A stretch of DNA of 64,000 bases from Primula veris (Eukaryota; Streptophyta; Magnoliopsida; Ericales; Primulaceae), in assembly GCA_963682055.1 (NCBI GenBank), contig OY821750.1:11720501-11784500 (forward strand), read 5' to 3'. Numbering within the stretch: position 1 is the stretch's first letter; each line of letters starts with the position of its first letter. Positions 36,686 to 47,970 of this stretch are shown piece after piece. The notes under the pieces are model-generated. The model did not search any database. It had not been told where the DNA came from and saw nothing but the letters and a program-made list of their open reading frames with translations. A program made the position numbers and the translations under genes.

Positions 36686-37563
36686 CTATCCCATCGAGAT
36701 ATTAGCACCACCGACTCTCCTTACATAGCGACGGTTGCTCACCTCAATATTGAGCTTCTCAATGAGCCCCTCCAGCTTCATTTCCTTCTGCTTGTGCTTC
36801 AGGTAGTTTTGAAAGTCTTTCCAAAACGGTGGCAATTTCTCAATCATGAGTGCCACCTGGAAAGGCTCATTAATCACTATCCCTTCAGCCTCAAGGCGAT
36901 GGTAAATGAGTTGGAGCTCCTCAACTTGCTCCATGACACCCCTACTGTTAGTCATACGATACTCATGAAAGTTCGTGACAACAAATCTCTTTGTGCCAGC
37001 GTTATTCACTTTGTACTTGTTTTCGAGAGTTTTCCACAGCTCATTTGCATTAGTTTTGGGCTCGAAAATACTGAACATCAGGTCATCTAGAGCACACAAG
37101 ATATAGTTCTTGCATAGATAGTCGCCATGTCTCCATGCCTCAACCGCAGAGAATGACTGCTCGTCCAGATCGTCCTCGCTTAGGACCGGAGCAGTCTCCT
37201 TAAGAAACCTGGTCAGATTCAGGGTGGTGAGATAAAACAGCATATTATGTTGCTAACGTTTGAAGTTGTCCCCCCTAAATTTTTTTGGTTTCTCCAGATG
37301 AGAAGTCGACAAAGTAGGCATTGCCGAATACATTGGTGCCTTGCCCTTGGCCGCAGCCTTGGCCGTAGCCGCTGCTTCGGCCGCAGCCTCGGCTTTGGCC
37401 GTAGCATCCGCCATAGCCGCAGCCGCGGCGGCCTCAGGCGCTGCAGCTACGTCACGGTATTAGCTCCCACATTCGCATCGTCCCCAGTGTTATGGACATT
37501 TCCACCAACCACTGGGTCAAACTCACTCCCGACAGGCATCTCAATGGGTGAAGTGTTTGTCAT
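36686..37563 (-). pseudogene. Copia-B gag with an Ala/Lys-rich N-terminus (broken)
   Basis: Start at 37563 (MTNTSPIEMPVG). After a frameshift near 37445 comes an Ala-rich stretch with Lys and Glu (about 37330-37445 on the minus strand), then KPKKFRGDNFK, a TAG at 37253-37255 where related elements carry Trp, and the Copia gag domain (LFYLTTLNLTRFL, WRHGDYLCKNYIL, LPPFWKDFQNYLKHK). An in-frame stop separates it from the protease frame. Downstream a run of 20 G on the plus strand (36507-36526) encodes a proline run in the pol-proximal frame. Confidence 0.85.
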
Positions 37564-37690
37564 CTGAAACGACGACACAAAAACGTATGAGATACATGTA
37601 CAATAAATTCTATAAACAAAACACTAAAACTGAAATTTGGGTTTGTAAAAGAATTTTATTAAACGACAAAAGAAAATTAAAAGGTTTCCT

Positions 37691-37770
37691 TTTGAATACC
37701 AATACGGTTGATATCAAAAGGTTTAATAACGATTCTTCTTGAATACCAATACGGTTGGTATCAACAAGAT
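37691..37770. repeat. 47-bp direct repeat beside the Cassandra insertion
   Basis: TTGAATACCAATACGGTTG occurs twice about 47 bp apart in the Copia-B leader, just before the Cassandra LTR. Confidence 0.7.
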
Positions 37771-38008
37771 TGTGACGACCCAGATTTCCCAAAAGGAATT
37801 TATGTGGTGCGGTGTTGTGCGTCAGTCCCACATCGTCCAGATATGAGAGTACTCGTGTGGTATATGAGCTTAAAGATCCATTTCCTATTAACAAGGCCTT
37901 TTAAAGCCGTGTGGCACAATAGCGAGGATGGGCTGGGTAGTTGTGCCAAAGCGGACAATATTATTGATACGGGCGTAACGGTTCGGTCCGTGTGGCCGGG
38001 TTGTTACA
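37771..38008 (+). repeat. Cassandra LTR lacking its 5S rRNA core (238 bp)
   Basis: It starts TGTGACGACCC and ends TTGTTACA like the 295-bp solo LTR at 2731-3025, but jumps from GCGAGGATGG to the sequence after the 5S box C. AGGATGG occurs on both sides of the missing part in the intact LTR, so deletion between these direct repeats is the simplest explanation. Confidence 0.8.
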
Positions 38009-38470
38009 GATGGTATCAGAGCCTTTATCTGGCCGGAAATGTGGGGGCTAGCACGTGTGTGTGGACCCCTGAAGGACGACGTGCCCGACGAGGACGTCGT
38101 GCCTAAATGGAGGGTGATTATGACGACCCAGATTTCCCGGAAGGAAATTTTATGGTGCGGTGTTGTGCGTCAGTCGTACATCACCCAGATATGAGAGTAC
38201 CCGTGTGGTATATGAGCTTAAAAGACCGAACCGCCACACCCGTATCAACAATATTGTCCGCTTTGGCACAACTTACCAGGGGGGTCACCCATCTTGGTAC
38301 TACTCCAAGCTAAGCACGCTTAACTGTGGAGTTCCGTCCTCGCCATTGTGCCGCACGGCTTTAAAAGGCCTTGTTGATAAGAAATGAATCTTTTAAGCTC
38401 ATATACCACACGGGTACTCTCATATCTGGGCGATGTGGGACTGACGCACAACACCGCACCACAGAATTTC
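37771..38470 (+). mobile_element. Rearranged Cassandra TRIM in the Copia-B leader
   Basis: A plus-strand Cassandra LTR (37771-38008) is followed by a primer site TGGTATCAGAGCC (38011-38023), a short internal region of about 95 bp and a second, partial LTR (about 38119-38225). That partial LTR passes abruptly into a minus-oriented LTR (38226-38470) that still carries the 5S rRNA-like core (about 38278-38335). The right end lacks the last 20-25 bases of the LTR. The result is a foldback arrangement instead of a normal LTR-internal-LTR element. Confidence 0.8.
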
Positions 38471-38628
38471 CTCATCCTTAAAACAAAATCAAATTGTTTG
38501 GAATTTTTCTTTGCAAATCAAATTCTAATATGATTTAGAATTGAAAATAAAAAAGTATTATTCCTTATAAAAATAAATAATTGTATTAATTAATACACAA
38601 AAGAAACAACAGGAATATCGGTTAAGAT

Positions 38629-39963
38629 TGTTGGTTTCCGTGTACGAAATAACAATTAAACAATAATAAAGGACTAAAAAGAAATAATCAAAACCAGTGT
38701 AATCTTTATTTATTCAGAATTGAAACTGAAATTACATATTACAACATGTATGTACTGAATAGAAATTAAAGAAAACGTTATTTAGATTATTATCAATTAA
38801 TAATCTGATGTACTAAATTGCAATAAATAGAGCTGCCGGACTGGAAAGTATAAACTTAACAGCCGGACTGTTCTGATTGAAATAGAAATTACATGACTGA
38901 AATGAAACTATTATAATTACAGAATTGAAATTACATAACAGAAATAGTACTTTAAATAAATTACAGAAAGGTAAAGACAGAATATAAATATTACAGCTAA
39001 GTACAGCAAATTAAAATACTGAATAAAAAAGACAGAAATGTAAATTACAGAATTTAAATTGTGGTATTGAAATACTGAATTGAAAAGACAGGAAAAATGA
39101 AAGACGAGATGACTGTTAGATAGTTTGCCCTTAACCGATATTCGCCCAACCACCTTAATATTTCTGGTTACGTTGGCGCTTCAATCCAAGGTACAACGTC
39201 TCGGATGACTCGACGAAAACTGGCGACGAGTCAAGATCGAGCTGTTGGTGAGTGGCTCTCTCTCTTTCTAAATGCTATGGAAAAAATTATGTTGTTTTCA
39301 GATAGTGGGAGAGAGCATGCTACTTATAGGCTAAGCTGAAATATCAGCCATAATGGTCACTTAATTCAGTATTCCAAACTGCTCAATTAATAATGCAATT
39401 ATTCTCATTTAATTGCATCAGTTACAAGCTTGCTGAAATTTTTTTGGGACTGTTTTGTTATTATCCAAAACTCTCAGACTTTCTTAGAACCGGAACCGGA
39501 ACATTCCCCAAGTCCCAAGTCCGCTCCCGATACCCGTGCTCGAGACCCGTGCCCGAGCCCGAGACTGAGCGAGCGCGTGTGTGATGCACTTGTCTACACA
39601 CACCTATGATGCTACACATTATTACCACTCTCTAGTGATGAATATTTATATAAACTATTCAAAATAGTTTTTCCTCTTTGATGTGGGATAAACATTTGGA
39701 TGACTTCCCCATCCATTTGTTTTCCAACTTTCTCTCCCAAATTTCAGATTTCGTCTCTTCATGGTCTAATTTCGGAGCCAATTTCCATTCGCACTCATTT
39801 ACCGAATAGGTCATGCGATTTATCGTTTCGAAGCTTGTCACACAAGCTACTCAAACCACTTGAGTACGGAGTCTAAACTTTAAATTATTCGCATGGAATT
39901 TGACAAAACTTTTAAACTCGTGACCAATTCGAAAAACACCATGAAACATGATTTTTTCCAACA
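38629..39963 (-). repeat. 5' LTR of Copia-B (1335 bp)
   Basis: Partner of 31416-32842 with the same ends. It is 92 bp shorter, with indels in the GC-rich block and near the TATA-proximal part. Confidence 0.9.
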
Positions 39964-39968
39964 GAGTG

Positions 39969-42600
39969 TTTGTATCGAGCCCAACGACATGAATCGAGAG
40001 CATGGAAGGCACCTAGCCCAAAACCGAGTCTTAATTTTAATTTTTTAAATGGAGACCAATTAGTCCCTATTGCACATTCACGAGACTAATATTATTATAA
40101 CTCTATGAGGGTGCTTGAATATTTTAAAGTCGATTCAATCTTTAGCAATATTGGATGAATATTCATTACAAAATATTATATCGAGCTTGTAGCCTTTTCA
40201 ATTTATCTATAAATTCCTCAAACCTTGTTTCGATAAGTTCATACTTTTTTATAATTAATTATCCTCTGTTTGAAAATAATCCATTTTATCTATAAAAAAA
40301 AAAATTAATGAAATAATTCTGTAGGCGTCCGGGATCAAATTTCGATAATATACATGATATGGTAGGATCTCACATCCAATTGGACCAACCATATCCTCTC
40401 AATAAGCACTCTACCCTAACTTGCTTTTTCTAAATAAAATCACTGCACAAATTTAGAAGTTAAGATTTGCGCAAAACGTTGAATGACCTTATCTCTTTTC
40501 ACCAAGCATAACAAAAAGAAGTTACTACTATACCTATCACTGCAGCAAGTGGTTGATGTCCATGACTTTGCAGTGTAATGCTTTGATTGGTTGGTTGTAA
40601 GGGAAAGGAAGAGAGTTTTCAGTTTAGCTGGCTTTAGCCTAATCTTATCCTATATCTTTTACACCATTTTTTTCTATTTGCTTTCAATTAGTCAAAAATG
40701 GATAGACATAATAGTAGTCTGCCAAAAACTGTTGCCATACATATGTGATGTGTTGTAATTAAGATATCTGCCATTTTATGGTCAGACTTTCTGAAATAAG
40801 TAGCATGGGCACCATCTTATCAGCTCATAAGCTATCATGCATACAATTTTTGGTAACTATGTATCCAACAAAAGTAGAGCAAAAAAAATAATTATGGGTA
40901 CATAGTCAGACCTAGGGAAGTTGCGGGCCGCGACTCCTCACATTTGAGAAAAAACTGATTAAAAAGTAAAAAATTTCGATTTTTTTGGATCAAAATATTC
41001 ATCCCCCATCATACAAAAAAAAAAGAAAAAAGACAAATAGGATATGAAAAAAATAATATGAAAACCGGCCTCTCCCGTTTATAGATTATGGTTTCGTCAC
41101 TGGTCAGAGCCGGCTTTAAGAGCATACTGAAAGTCCAAGCGGATTGACATCCACCCAAGCGAAAATAAATATAATCAATTTTTTTTATACCATGCATTTT
41201 CATTTATTTATTTCTAATTTTAGGCAAAAATCATGTTTTTCGAAATAACTAACCCATCAAAAAAATAAAATGGATAGGCTCTGTACATAATATAACACCA
41301 CAGTCCCAATGAACTTCACATGACGAATAACATATAATGCGCCACGTGGTATACCAAGTCTTACCGAAATTAAACAGTCCTTAAAATCAATAATTCACTA
41401 AAAATATGCTAAACTATCCAAAACTTTGATGATAAAACCTCGAAGATTCGTAATGAAACTTCAATCCTTACGATATAAACCAATATATAATTGCAGCAGA
41501 AATGTATGAACAGAATCTTATAAGTTATGTCTAGTCATAAAACTTAACACTCATTAAACTCATTTGGCATACCCGTCCATTTCTAAATGTTTTTATATTA
41601 GCAAGAAGTTAATCGCCCCACACCCACGTACCCATCATAAGTATGAAAGTATTAACCGTCAATCCCTTTTTTTATATGTATAAACTATACGTGCATTTCG
41701 TTATTCAGATTACGAATAACCGAGTCTTTTCGTCAAAATATAAACTATACGTACATTTAAAAATATAACCGTAATAAAATGTACTTATCTTTAGAACTTA
41801 ATTAACATGCCACTTTACAAGAAAATCTCTTTCTTTTCTGTGTTGTTTGTTTTCTTTCTTTCTTCTTTTCTTATTTCCTCTCTTCTCTTGTAAAAATTGA
41901 TATCAAAACAATATATATAGATACATAGATGATAATTGAAAACAATGGATCAAGTCTTTTATGTGGTTGTCAAAACATGCACGTATACTTTGTAATAACA
42001 AGAGAAAACCCATTTACCTCTTTGTGAAACTACAAAAATTATGTCCTCAAAAAATAATTTTACTCACTCTGTTATATCAACTAAGAAACAAACAAAAGAA
42101 CTTTAATCTTAAGATAAAATCCCGACATTTATACTTTTTCAAGATAATTAATTTACTCACTTTATCAGCTATAGTAGTTGTCTAAAATTATAAACTAACT
42201 AGAAGAAGAAAAAAATTACAAATTAACAAGCAATTAAGAATTATACAGTGTTGTAGCTGCAATATCGACATGCCTGCAATGACTTATTCCAACAAAAAAT
42301 TATATAGATAGCTAACTAAACAAGTTATAATCTAAATTTTATTAAATATACTTTAGAAATTGTACACTAAGAAAAAAGTTGACAAGCTGATATCTAATTG
42401 TTTTTTATTAAATATTGTAGATAATTCTATAATTTATGGAGTAAAACTACAAATAAAAAAATTATGGTGTAAAAGAATTGTATTAGTTGATTTTCATCGT
42501 TAAATATATGTTTTTTTTTCATTTTACTCCAAAACAAACAAAGATTGGAGTTAAACTTGTGTTTAAATGTCAAAATGTCAAAAGGAAATAAAATGTCAGA
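39969..42600. other. Spacer without a recognisable gene
   Basis: AT-rich DNA between Copia-B and the hAT-like fragment. A phrase near 41103 (CAGAGCCGGCTTTAAG) recalls the ends of some plant DNA transposons but is isolated. A pyrimidine-rich run lies at 41828-41890. No convincing exon, RNA gene or complete element was seen. Confidence 0.55.
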
Positions 42601-42614
42601 ATTACTTGGTCATT

Positions 42615-42835
42615 AGTAGGGGTGACAAAATAGACCGAGGCCTGAAACCCCATCGTAAATCTGCCCAAAACCGAAAAACCGATAACTGCTAAAAATTTGA
42701 GTGAAGTTTTGGCCGAATCGAGACTGATGGTTACGGTTTGAGTTTGAGTTTTGTTTTCGAAACTATAACTATCGACCCGACCGAAAAACCGTGACCGAAA
42801 ACCCAATCTTTAAACCCGAATAATATATATAACTG
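42615..42835. mobile_element. hAT-like terminal fragment
   Basis: It starts TAGGGGTGACAAAATAG and is rich in ACCGAAAAACCG-type subterminal motifs ending near AAACCCGAATAAT. Only one end is recognisable and no 8-bp duplication was found, so it is probably a truncated copy. Confidence 0.45.
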
Positions 42836-43907
42836 ACTGCCCCTCGAACGTGTTATTTTTACACACTCGAGGGCCTCGCATGAGCACGATGGTAGAAGTA
42901 GAATTTCTCGGGTAAGACGCTAAAGTTATAGTCCTAGAAACGAAACCATGTGGTTGCTAGATCTATTCTTTTCCTAAGCGTTTACTATTACTAATACCAT
43001 AAAAACTAACGAGGAGATGTCAATCCAACGGCTCGATTCCTCAACTAATAACACTTAAATATCAGTTTAATTAAAATTATTAAATGCTATTTTTTAGTTG
43101 TTAACAACCTAAATTAATGTGCATGCGGCGTTAAAACAAAAAATAACTAATTTTTGGTACGTTATTAACGTGATTTAACTAGTTTGCATGCTAGAGATAC
43201 AAGATTAATGTTGATTATGATGTAAACAATAGTAAACATGCAAAAAAAAATAGTAGAGATACTAAAAACACAAGATCATAATGAAAAGCTTAGAATAAAC
43301 TCACAAAATGAAGTCAATTACGAAAGATTCGTGCACAAAACACTCAAAACTTGTGTTCAATTCTCTTTTCTCTCGGACGAAAATACTGTAAACGTTGTTG
43401 TAAAACTTATGAAAAACATGTGTTTACAATTGTGAAATTTTCTATTTATACGTTCTTCGAATTTTACCCTAATTTAATAAATCTGCCTTGACCTGACCGT
43501 TAACTGTGACCGGTCAGGTCTTCTTCCATAATGTTTCTGATGTCTATCTTCTTTGATATCCGTTTTGTTCAACTTAGCTATCTTCTTGGGAGTCATTTGA
43601 CTTCTGATCTGTTCACTTTTGATATTTCAATTGGTGTTCTTACGTACTTGTCTCATTTTTGTGTTAATTCCATGCGATTTCCTATAAAATTATAAAAATA
43701 TACAAATAAACCGAGAAAAGGCGAAAAAAAAACTAAATATGACCCAAATAACAATGAAACTACGCTAATTAATAGCATATTAACCAATAAAACCCACTAT
43801 TTCGTGGCCTAATCAATAACATATATATAAATATATGTATATTTATATATCTATGTTAGCTATAAAATACACACACACATATATACCCTATATATGTATA
43901 TATATAT
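42836..43907. other. Spacer with a strong hairpin; possible minus-strand LTR promoter
   Basis: No gene recognised. TATAAATAG on the minus strand (about 43442-43450) together with a nearby A-rich leader could be part of a decayed LTR, but no ends were found. A perfect 10-bp stem lies at 43490-43520. Confidence 0.4.
43490..43520. repeat. Perfect palindrome, 10-bp stems with an 11-base loop
   Basis: GACCTGACCG and CGGTCAGGTC flank an 11-base loop (43500-43510). This stem is much more GC-rich than its surroundings. Confidence 0.85.
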
Positions 43908-44644
43908 AATGACATGTTTTGAAAATTATGGTAAAATTTAAAAATTCAAAACATGTCATTATGCATAGAGGTGGGCAAAAAATCCGCAAACACGTCCCGT
44001 AACCCAACCCGCATGGATTGGGACGGATTGGGGTGGGTTGAGTGTCAAAAAAAAATCAATTAGCCTCGCCCCAATCCGCTATATATTTTGCGGGTTGGGT
44101 TAGGGTTAGGTTCACAAACCGCGGGCTAATCCGTGTCAATCTGTTTCAACCCGCAATATATATATATATACTTATATATATATTGTGTGTATTTTAAGAT
44201 ACCATCTTTCATTCTTGTTATATTTTAGTTTTATTACTTGTTCGCGAATGTTCTAAACGTATTTTTATTGGTTTTAATTTATATTTCTCTTTTAAATATT
44301 TGATTTATTTTAAAATTTAGGTTGATTATGCAAACTATGAAAAATAAATAACCAAAATAAAAATTTAAAAATTAATCTAAACCCAACTCGCCCCAGCCCG
44401 CAATTTATTTTGCGAGTTGGGTTAAGTTGATATTTAAATTTTATCAATCCTCTTGCCACTTATTTTACGGGTTGGGTTAGAATTGAGGTCAATCCGTCCC
44501 AATCCGCCCCGTGCCCACCCCTAATTATAAATGTCGGAAAAAAAAGACGCATATTTGTGTTGCTGTTGTAAAACCATGGAGATTTGCATTAATCACATCT
44601 TGATTTGAAGCGTTTTTGTAAAAATGTGTTCAAGTTGATGTATA
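43908..44644. mobile_element. Partial copy of the foldback MITE family, interrupted by an hAT element
   Basis: It begins AATGACATGTTTTGAAAATT and, after the hAT insertion at 43966-44523, continues ATGTCGG...GGAGATTTGCATTAATC...TTCAAGTTGATG. This is the centre and right arm of the MITE seen complete at 52698-52997. The left outer arm is missing. Confidence 0.7.
43966..44523. mobile_element. Non-autonomous hAT-like element (558 bp) nested in the MITE
   Basis: The ends are TAGAGGTGGGCA and TGCCCACCCCTA, 11 of 12 matching as inverted repeats. The flanks ATTATGCA (43958-43965) and ATTATAAA (44524-44531) are a decayed 8-bp duplication. Subterminal CCCAACCCGC and GCGGGTTGGG motifs are in inverse orientation. 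The uninterrupted MITE at 52698-52997 shows the empty site. No coding sequence. Confidence 0.8.
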
Positions 44645-44646
44645 AG

Positions 44647-44647
<1 letters not shown>

Positions 44648-44696
<49 letters not shown>
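44648..44696. repeat. TA microsatellite
   Basis: An almost perfect TA run of about 48 bases directly at the left edge of the large foldback element. A shorter TA run sits at its right edge (47119-47135). Confidence 0.9.
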
Positions 44697-44697
<1 letters not shown>

Positions 44698-44698
<1 letters not shown>

Positions 44699-47120
44699 GA
44701 TAATTCCCTATAAGTACCTCATAGCAAATTATATTCCTCCTAGGTATCTTGATAATTTCACATTCCTCATAGTTACCACTTTTTAATTATTTAGTTTATT
44801 TACTTAATTGCCATACAAACCAAAATATAATATACATATTTATCTCTCTACAAACCCAAAAAAATAGTTTTAAATTACAACAAAATAAAAAAAACAAAAA
44901 AATCAAAAAAAATATAAAAAATAACAAAAAATTATAAAAAAAAGGAAATAAATCACAAAAAAACATAAAAAATCAAAAAAAATCAAAAAAAAAGTAATAA
45001 AAATCACAACAACAAAAAAATTATAGAAATCACAAAAAATACAAAAAATCACAAAAAATTTTAAAAAATTATAAAAAATCACCAAAAATCATAAAAAATT
45101 ATTCAAAAAATTCAAAAATCACAAAAAAATTTAAAAAATTATAAAAAATTTAAAAAATTACAAAAAATGAAAAAAAAATCACAAACTTTTTAAAAAATTA
45201 CAAAAAAAATATATAATTTTTTTGTCAATATAACACTTTTTATACCGAAAAATAAAAAAAAATATTAAAAATCACAAAAAAAATATAAAAAATTATAAAA
45301 AAATGAAAAAAATGAAAAAAACGAAAAAATTATATAAAAATCACAAAAAATCACAAAAATCACAAAAAATCACAAAACATTATAAAAAATAACAAAAATC
45401 ACAAAAAAGTTATAAAAATAATAAAAAAAAATCATAAAAATCACAAAAAAAAAAGAATTATAAAAAAAATGAAAAAATCATAAACTTTTTAAAAATTTAC
45501 AAAAAATATATAATTTTTTTTGTCAATATAACACTTTTTATACCGAAAAGTGATTTTTTTAATACAAAAAAATGGTTTTTCCATGATAAATGTGCCTTTT
45601 TTTAATCTGAATGAGCTGAAAGTGCATCTACTTCAGTCAAAAATACCTATAATTCAGTCAAAAGCATATATAGTTCAATAAAAGTGCATATAGTTCAGTC
45701 GAAAGTGTATATAGTTAGTTAAAAATGCATAAATTTGAGTCGAAATTGCATTCAATTCAGCTGAAAGTACATGTAGTTCCATTGAAAGTGCATACAATTC
45801 AGTCGAAAGTAAATATAGTTCAATAAAAGTGAGTATACATATAGTTCAGCTAAAAGTGCATCTGGTTCAGCTGAAAGTATATCTGGTTCAGCTTAAAGTG
45901 CATCTAATTTAGTGAAAAGTACATATAGTTAAGTCAAAAGTGCATATAGTGTAGTCGAAAATGAATATTGTACAGTCGAAAGTGCATATAGTTCTGTTAA
46001 AAATGCATCTGATTCAACTAAAAATGCATTTGGTATAACTGAAAGTGCATATGGTTCAGCTGAAAGTGCATATGGTTCAGCTAAAAGTGTATCTGGTTCA
46101 GCTGAAAGTGCATATGGTTCAGACAAAAGTGCATCTAGTTCAATAAAAGTGCATATCGTTATGTAAAACTTGCATCTAGTTCAGCTGAAAGTGCATATGG
46201 TTCAGCTAAAAGTGTATCTCGTTCAGCTGAAATTGTATATAGTTCAGACAAAAGTGCATCTAATTCAATAAAAGTGCATATCGTTCTGTAAAACCTGAAT
46301 CTGGTTCAACTAAAAGTACATCTGGTTCGGCTGAAAGTGCATATAGTTCAGCTAAAAGTGCATCTAGTACAGTCGAAAGTGCATAAAGTTCGATAAAAGT
46401 GATTTTTTTTATAATTTTGTGATTTTTTTCATTTTTTCAATATTTTTTTGTGATTTTTTTTCATTTTTTATAAAAATTTAATTTTTTTTATATTTTTTTT
46501 TATATTTTGTGATTTTTTTTCATTTTTTTTCATTTTATGTGATTTTTTCATTTTTTATAATATTTTGTGATTTTTTTTATTTTTTTTATTTTTTTATAAT
46601 ATTTTGTGATTTTTTTCATTTTTTATAATTTTTTGTATTTTTTATAATATTTTGTGAATTTTTTCATTTATTTTTATTTTTTTTTTTGTAATTTTTTTTC
46701 AATTTTGTGATTTTTTGTGATTTTTTCATTTTTATAATTTTTTTTGCGACTTTCTTTAGTTTTTTTTATATTTTTATAATATTTTGTGATTTTTTTTAAT
46801 TTTTTTTAATTTTATGTGATTTTTTTTAATTTTTTATAATATTTTGTGATTTTTTTCATTTTTTTTTTATTATTTTTTTTTTGTGATTTTTTTTTTTTTT
46901 TTTTTTACAATTTTTTGTGATTTTTTTTCATTTATTTTGAGATTTTTTGCATTTTATATAATTTTATGTGTTTTTTTTTTCATTATTTATGAAATATGTG
47001 TATGGCGTTTTGATAAATAAAGTAAATAATTAAAAAGTGATACCTATAGGGAATATGAAATTATGAAGGTAACTATGAGGAATATAATTTCAAAAGTGGT
47101 ACATATGGGCATTATTTGTA
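44698..47120. mobile_element. Large foldback element: inverted ends, A-rich arm, 21-bp minisatellite core, T-rich arm
   Basis: Outer inverted repeats of about 120 bp (44700-44818 and about 47000-47112) share TTTTTAATTATTTA and ATTATATTCCTC at roughly 75-80% identity. Inside, the left arm (about 44870-45600) is built from A-runs with AAAATCACAAAAAA phrases. The right arm (about 46400-46990) is built from the complement, TTTTTTGTGATTTTTT. Together they form arms of 0.6-0.7 kb that could pair. The centre (45604-46400) is a 21-bp tandem array. The whole sits between two TA runs. No transposase frame exists, so it is a non-autonomous element of foldback style. The class is not established. Confidence 0.65.
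45604..46400. repeat. 21-bp minisatellite, about 35-38 degenerate copies
   Basis: The unit is close to GTTCAGCTGAAAGTGCATATG, one base over a heptad codon set; variants exchange GCTGAAA, GTCGAAA and ATAAAA. The period of 21 keeps a minus-strand frame open at 45929-46126 that reads as repeats of SAEPYAL. This is a by-product of the array and not evidence of a gene. Confidence 0.85.
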
Positions 47121-47970
47121 TATATATATATATATGAGGAGGAGGATATATGAACACTAACAAAAACACCAAATTAAACATCAAGATTCTAACCATTCAT
47201 TTCAACGGTCGGGATTAAAACTAATAATCTAAAAAAAAAAAACATACGGTAAACTCTCTCTCTCCCTCTTTACAAACCTTATCTATTCCAACACAACACA
47301 CATCTTCTCCCTCTATCTCTCTTTCTAAATCTCTTAACATGACGGATGCTCTCCCTCTTACATAATGGTCTAGATGTTCCGCCCTCTCTCTCTACGGTAT
47401 TATCACACCCTCAAATTTTTTTATTTTTTTTTTGGGAATTATGTTAAAATATATTTAATTGATTTTGGGGTTTTTCTTTAGAATTAGTTTTAATTGTTTT
47501 TGTGTCTTCTTGTGGTTGTTCTCTGTCATATTTTTACTTATGGTTTTATTACACTCTCCCAAACTTTTTGTTATGTTGTTAAATTGATGTCGATGTTGAT
47601 GTTTACACTAATATCCATATAAACCAAGGATGATATTAGGGTTCATGTTTTTATTGTTCTAAAATCAGGATGAACTAGGTTTAATTAATATATGTCTTTT
47701 TTTGTATATTTGTAAATTAGGTTTTATCCAAACTCGATCACTTAATATATTATACATTGCGAATTTAGGAATTGGGGTTTTCTTTGAAAGTAGTTTTAAT
47801 TGTTGTTGTGTCATCTTGTCCTTTTAAAGTTCTGTCAAGTATTTTTTCTCTTTTATGGTTGCTGTGTTGCGTCAAAAAATTTCGGTTGTTACCTTTATAT
47901 TAAACAATCAAATCTTCATTGTTAGTATGTTCTTTTGATAAAAAAGATTTTGTTATTAATTGTTATTTAG
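47121..47970 (+). other. 5' region of the MULE, with the left long inverted repeat
   Basis: The part 47240-47400 is pyrimidine-rich (CTCTCTCTCTCCCTC), like a transcript leader. Sequence at about 47440-47600 is partly repeated at 47765-47885. Bases 47626-47955 are inverse-complementary to 51897-52180. The region ends with an acceptor-like TTATTTAG before 47971. Confidence 0.6.
47626..47955 (+). repeat. Left long terminal inverted repeat of the MULE-like element
   Basis: The blocks GATGATATTAGGGTTCATG, TTTTTATTGTTCTAAAATCA and TATTAAACAATCAAATCTTC recur in inverse orientation at 51897-52085. The right copy lacks about 160 bp present here. Long inverted repeats of several hundred bp are typical of Mutator-like elements. 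Confidence 0.8.

Larger units (their letters stand above)
31416..39963 (-). mobile_element. Ty1/Copia LTR retrotransposon (Copia-B), decayed, with a nested Cassandra
   Basis: Minus-strand order: 5' LTR (38629-39963), leader holding a rearranged Cassandra (37771-38470), gag (36686-37563), protease (36254-36679), integrase (35286-36244), reverse transcriptase (about 33900-35285), RNase H (33430-33792), a non-coding 3' part, polypurine tract and 3' LTR (31416-32842). The flanks AAGTG (31411-31415) and GAGTG (39964-39968) are a 4-of-5 target duplication. The LTRs differ by many substitutions and indels, so the insertion is much older than the Gypsy one. No tRNA-iMet primer site follows the 5' LTR. 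Confidence 0.9.

Noticed and set aside
36347..37090. A 247-codon open frame on the plus strand
   Set aside because: It is antisense to the Copia-B gag and protease, whose domains are clear on the minus strand. It has no likeness to a known protein.
44903..45085. A Phe-rich membrane peptide on the minus strand
   Set aside because: It is the translation of the A-rich arm of the foldback element, with no complexity beyond the simple repeat.
45929..46126. A repeated-heptad protein on the minus strand
   Set aside because: The frame is open only because the minisatellite period is a multiple of three. No start context, no homologue, and it lies inside a mobile element.
45604..46400. A CRISPR-like repeat array
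   Set aside because: The 21-bp units are contiguous and degenerate with no unique spacers, and the window is a plant nuclear genome. It is a minisatellite.
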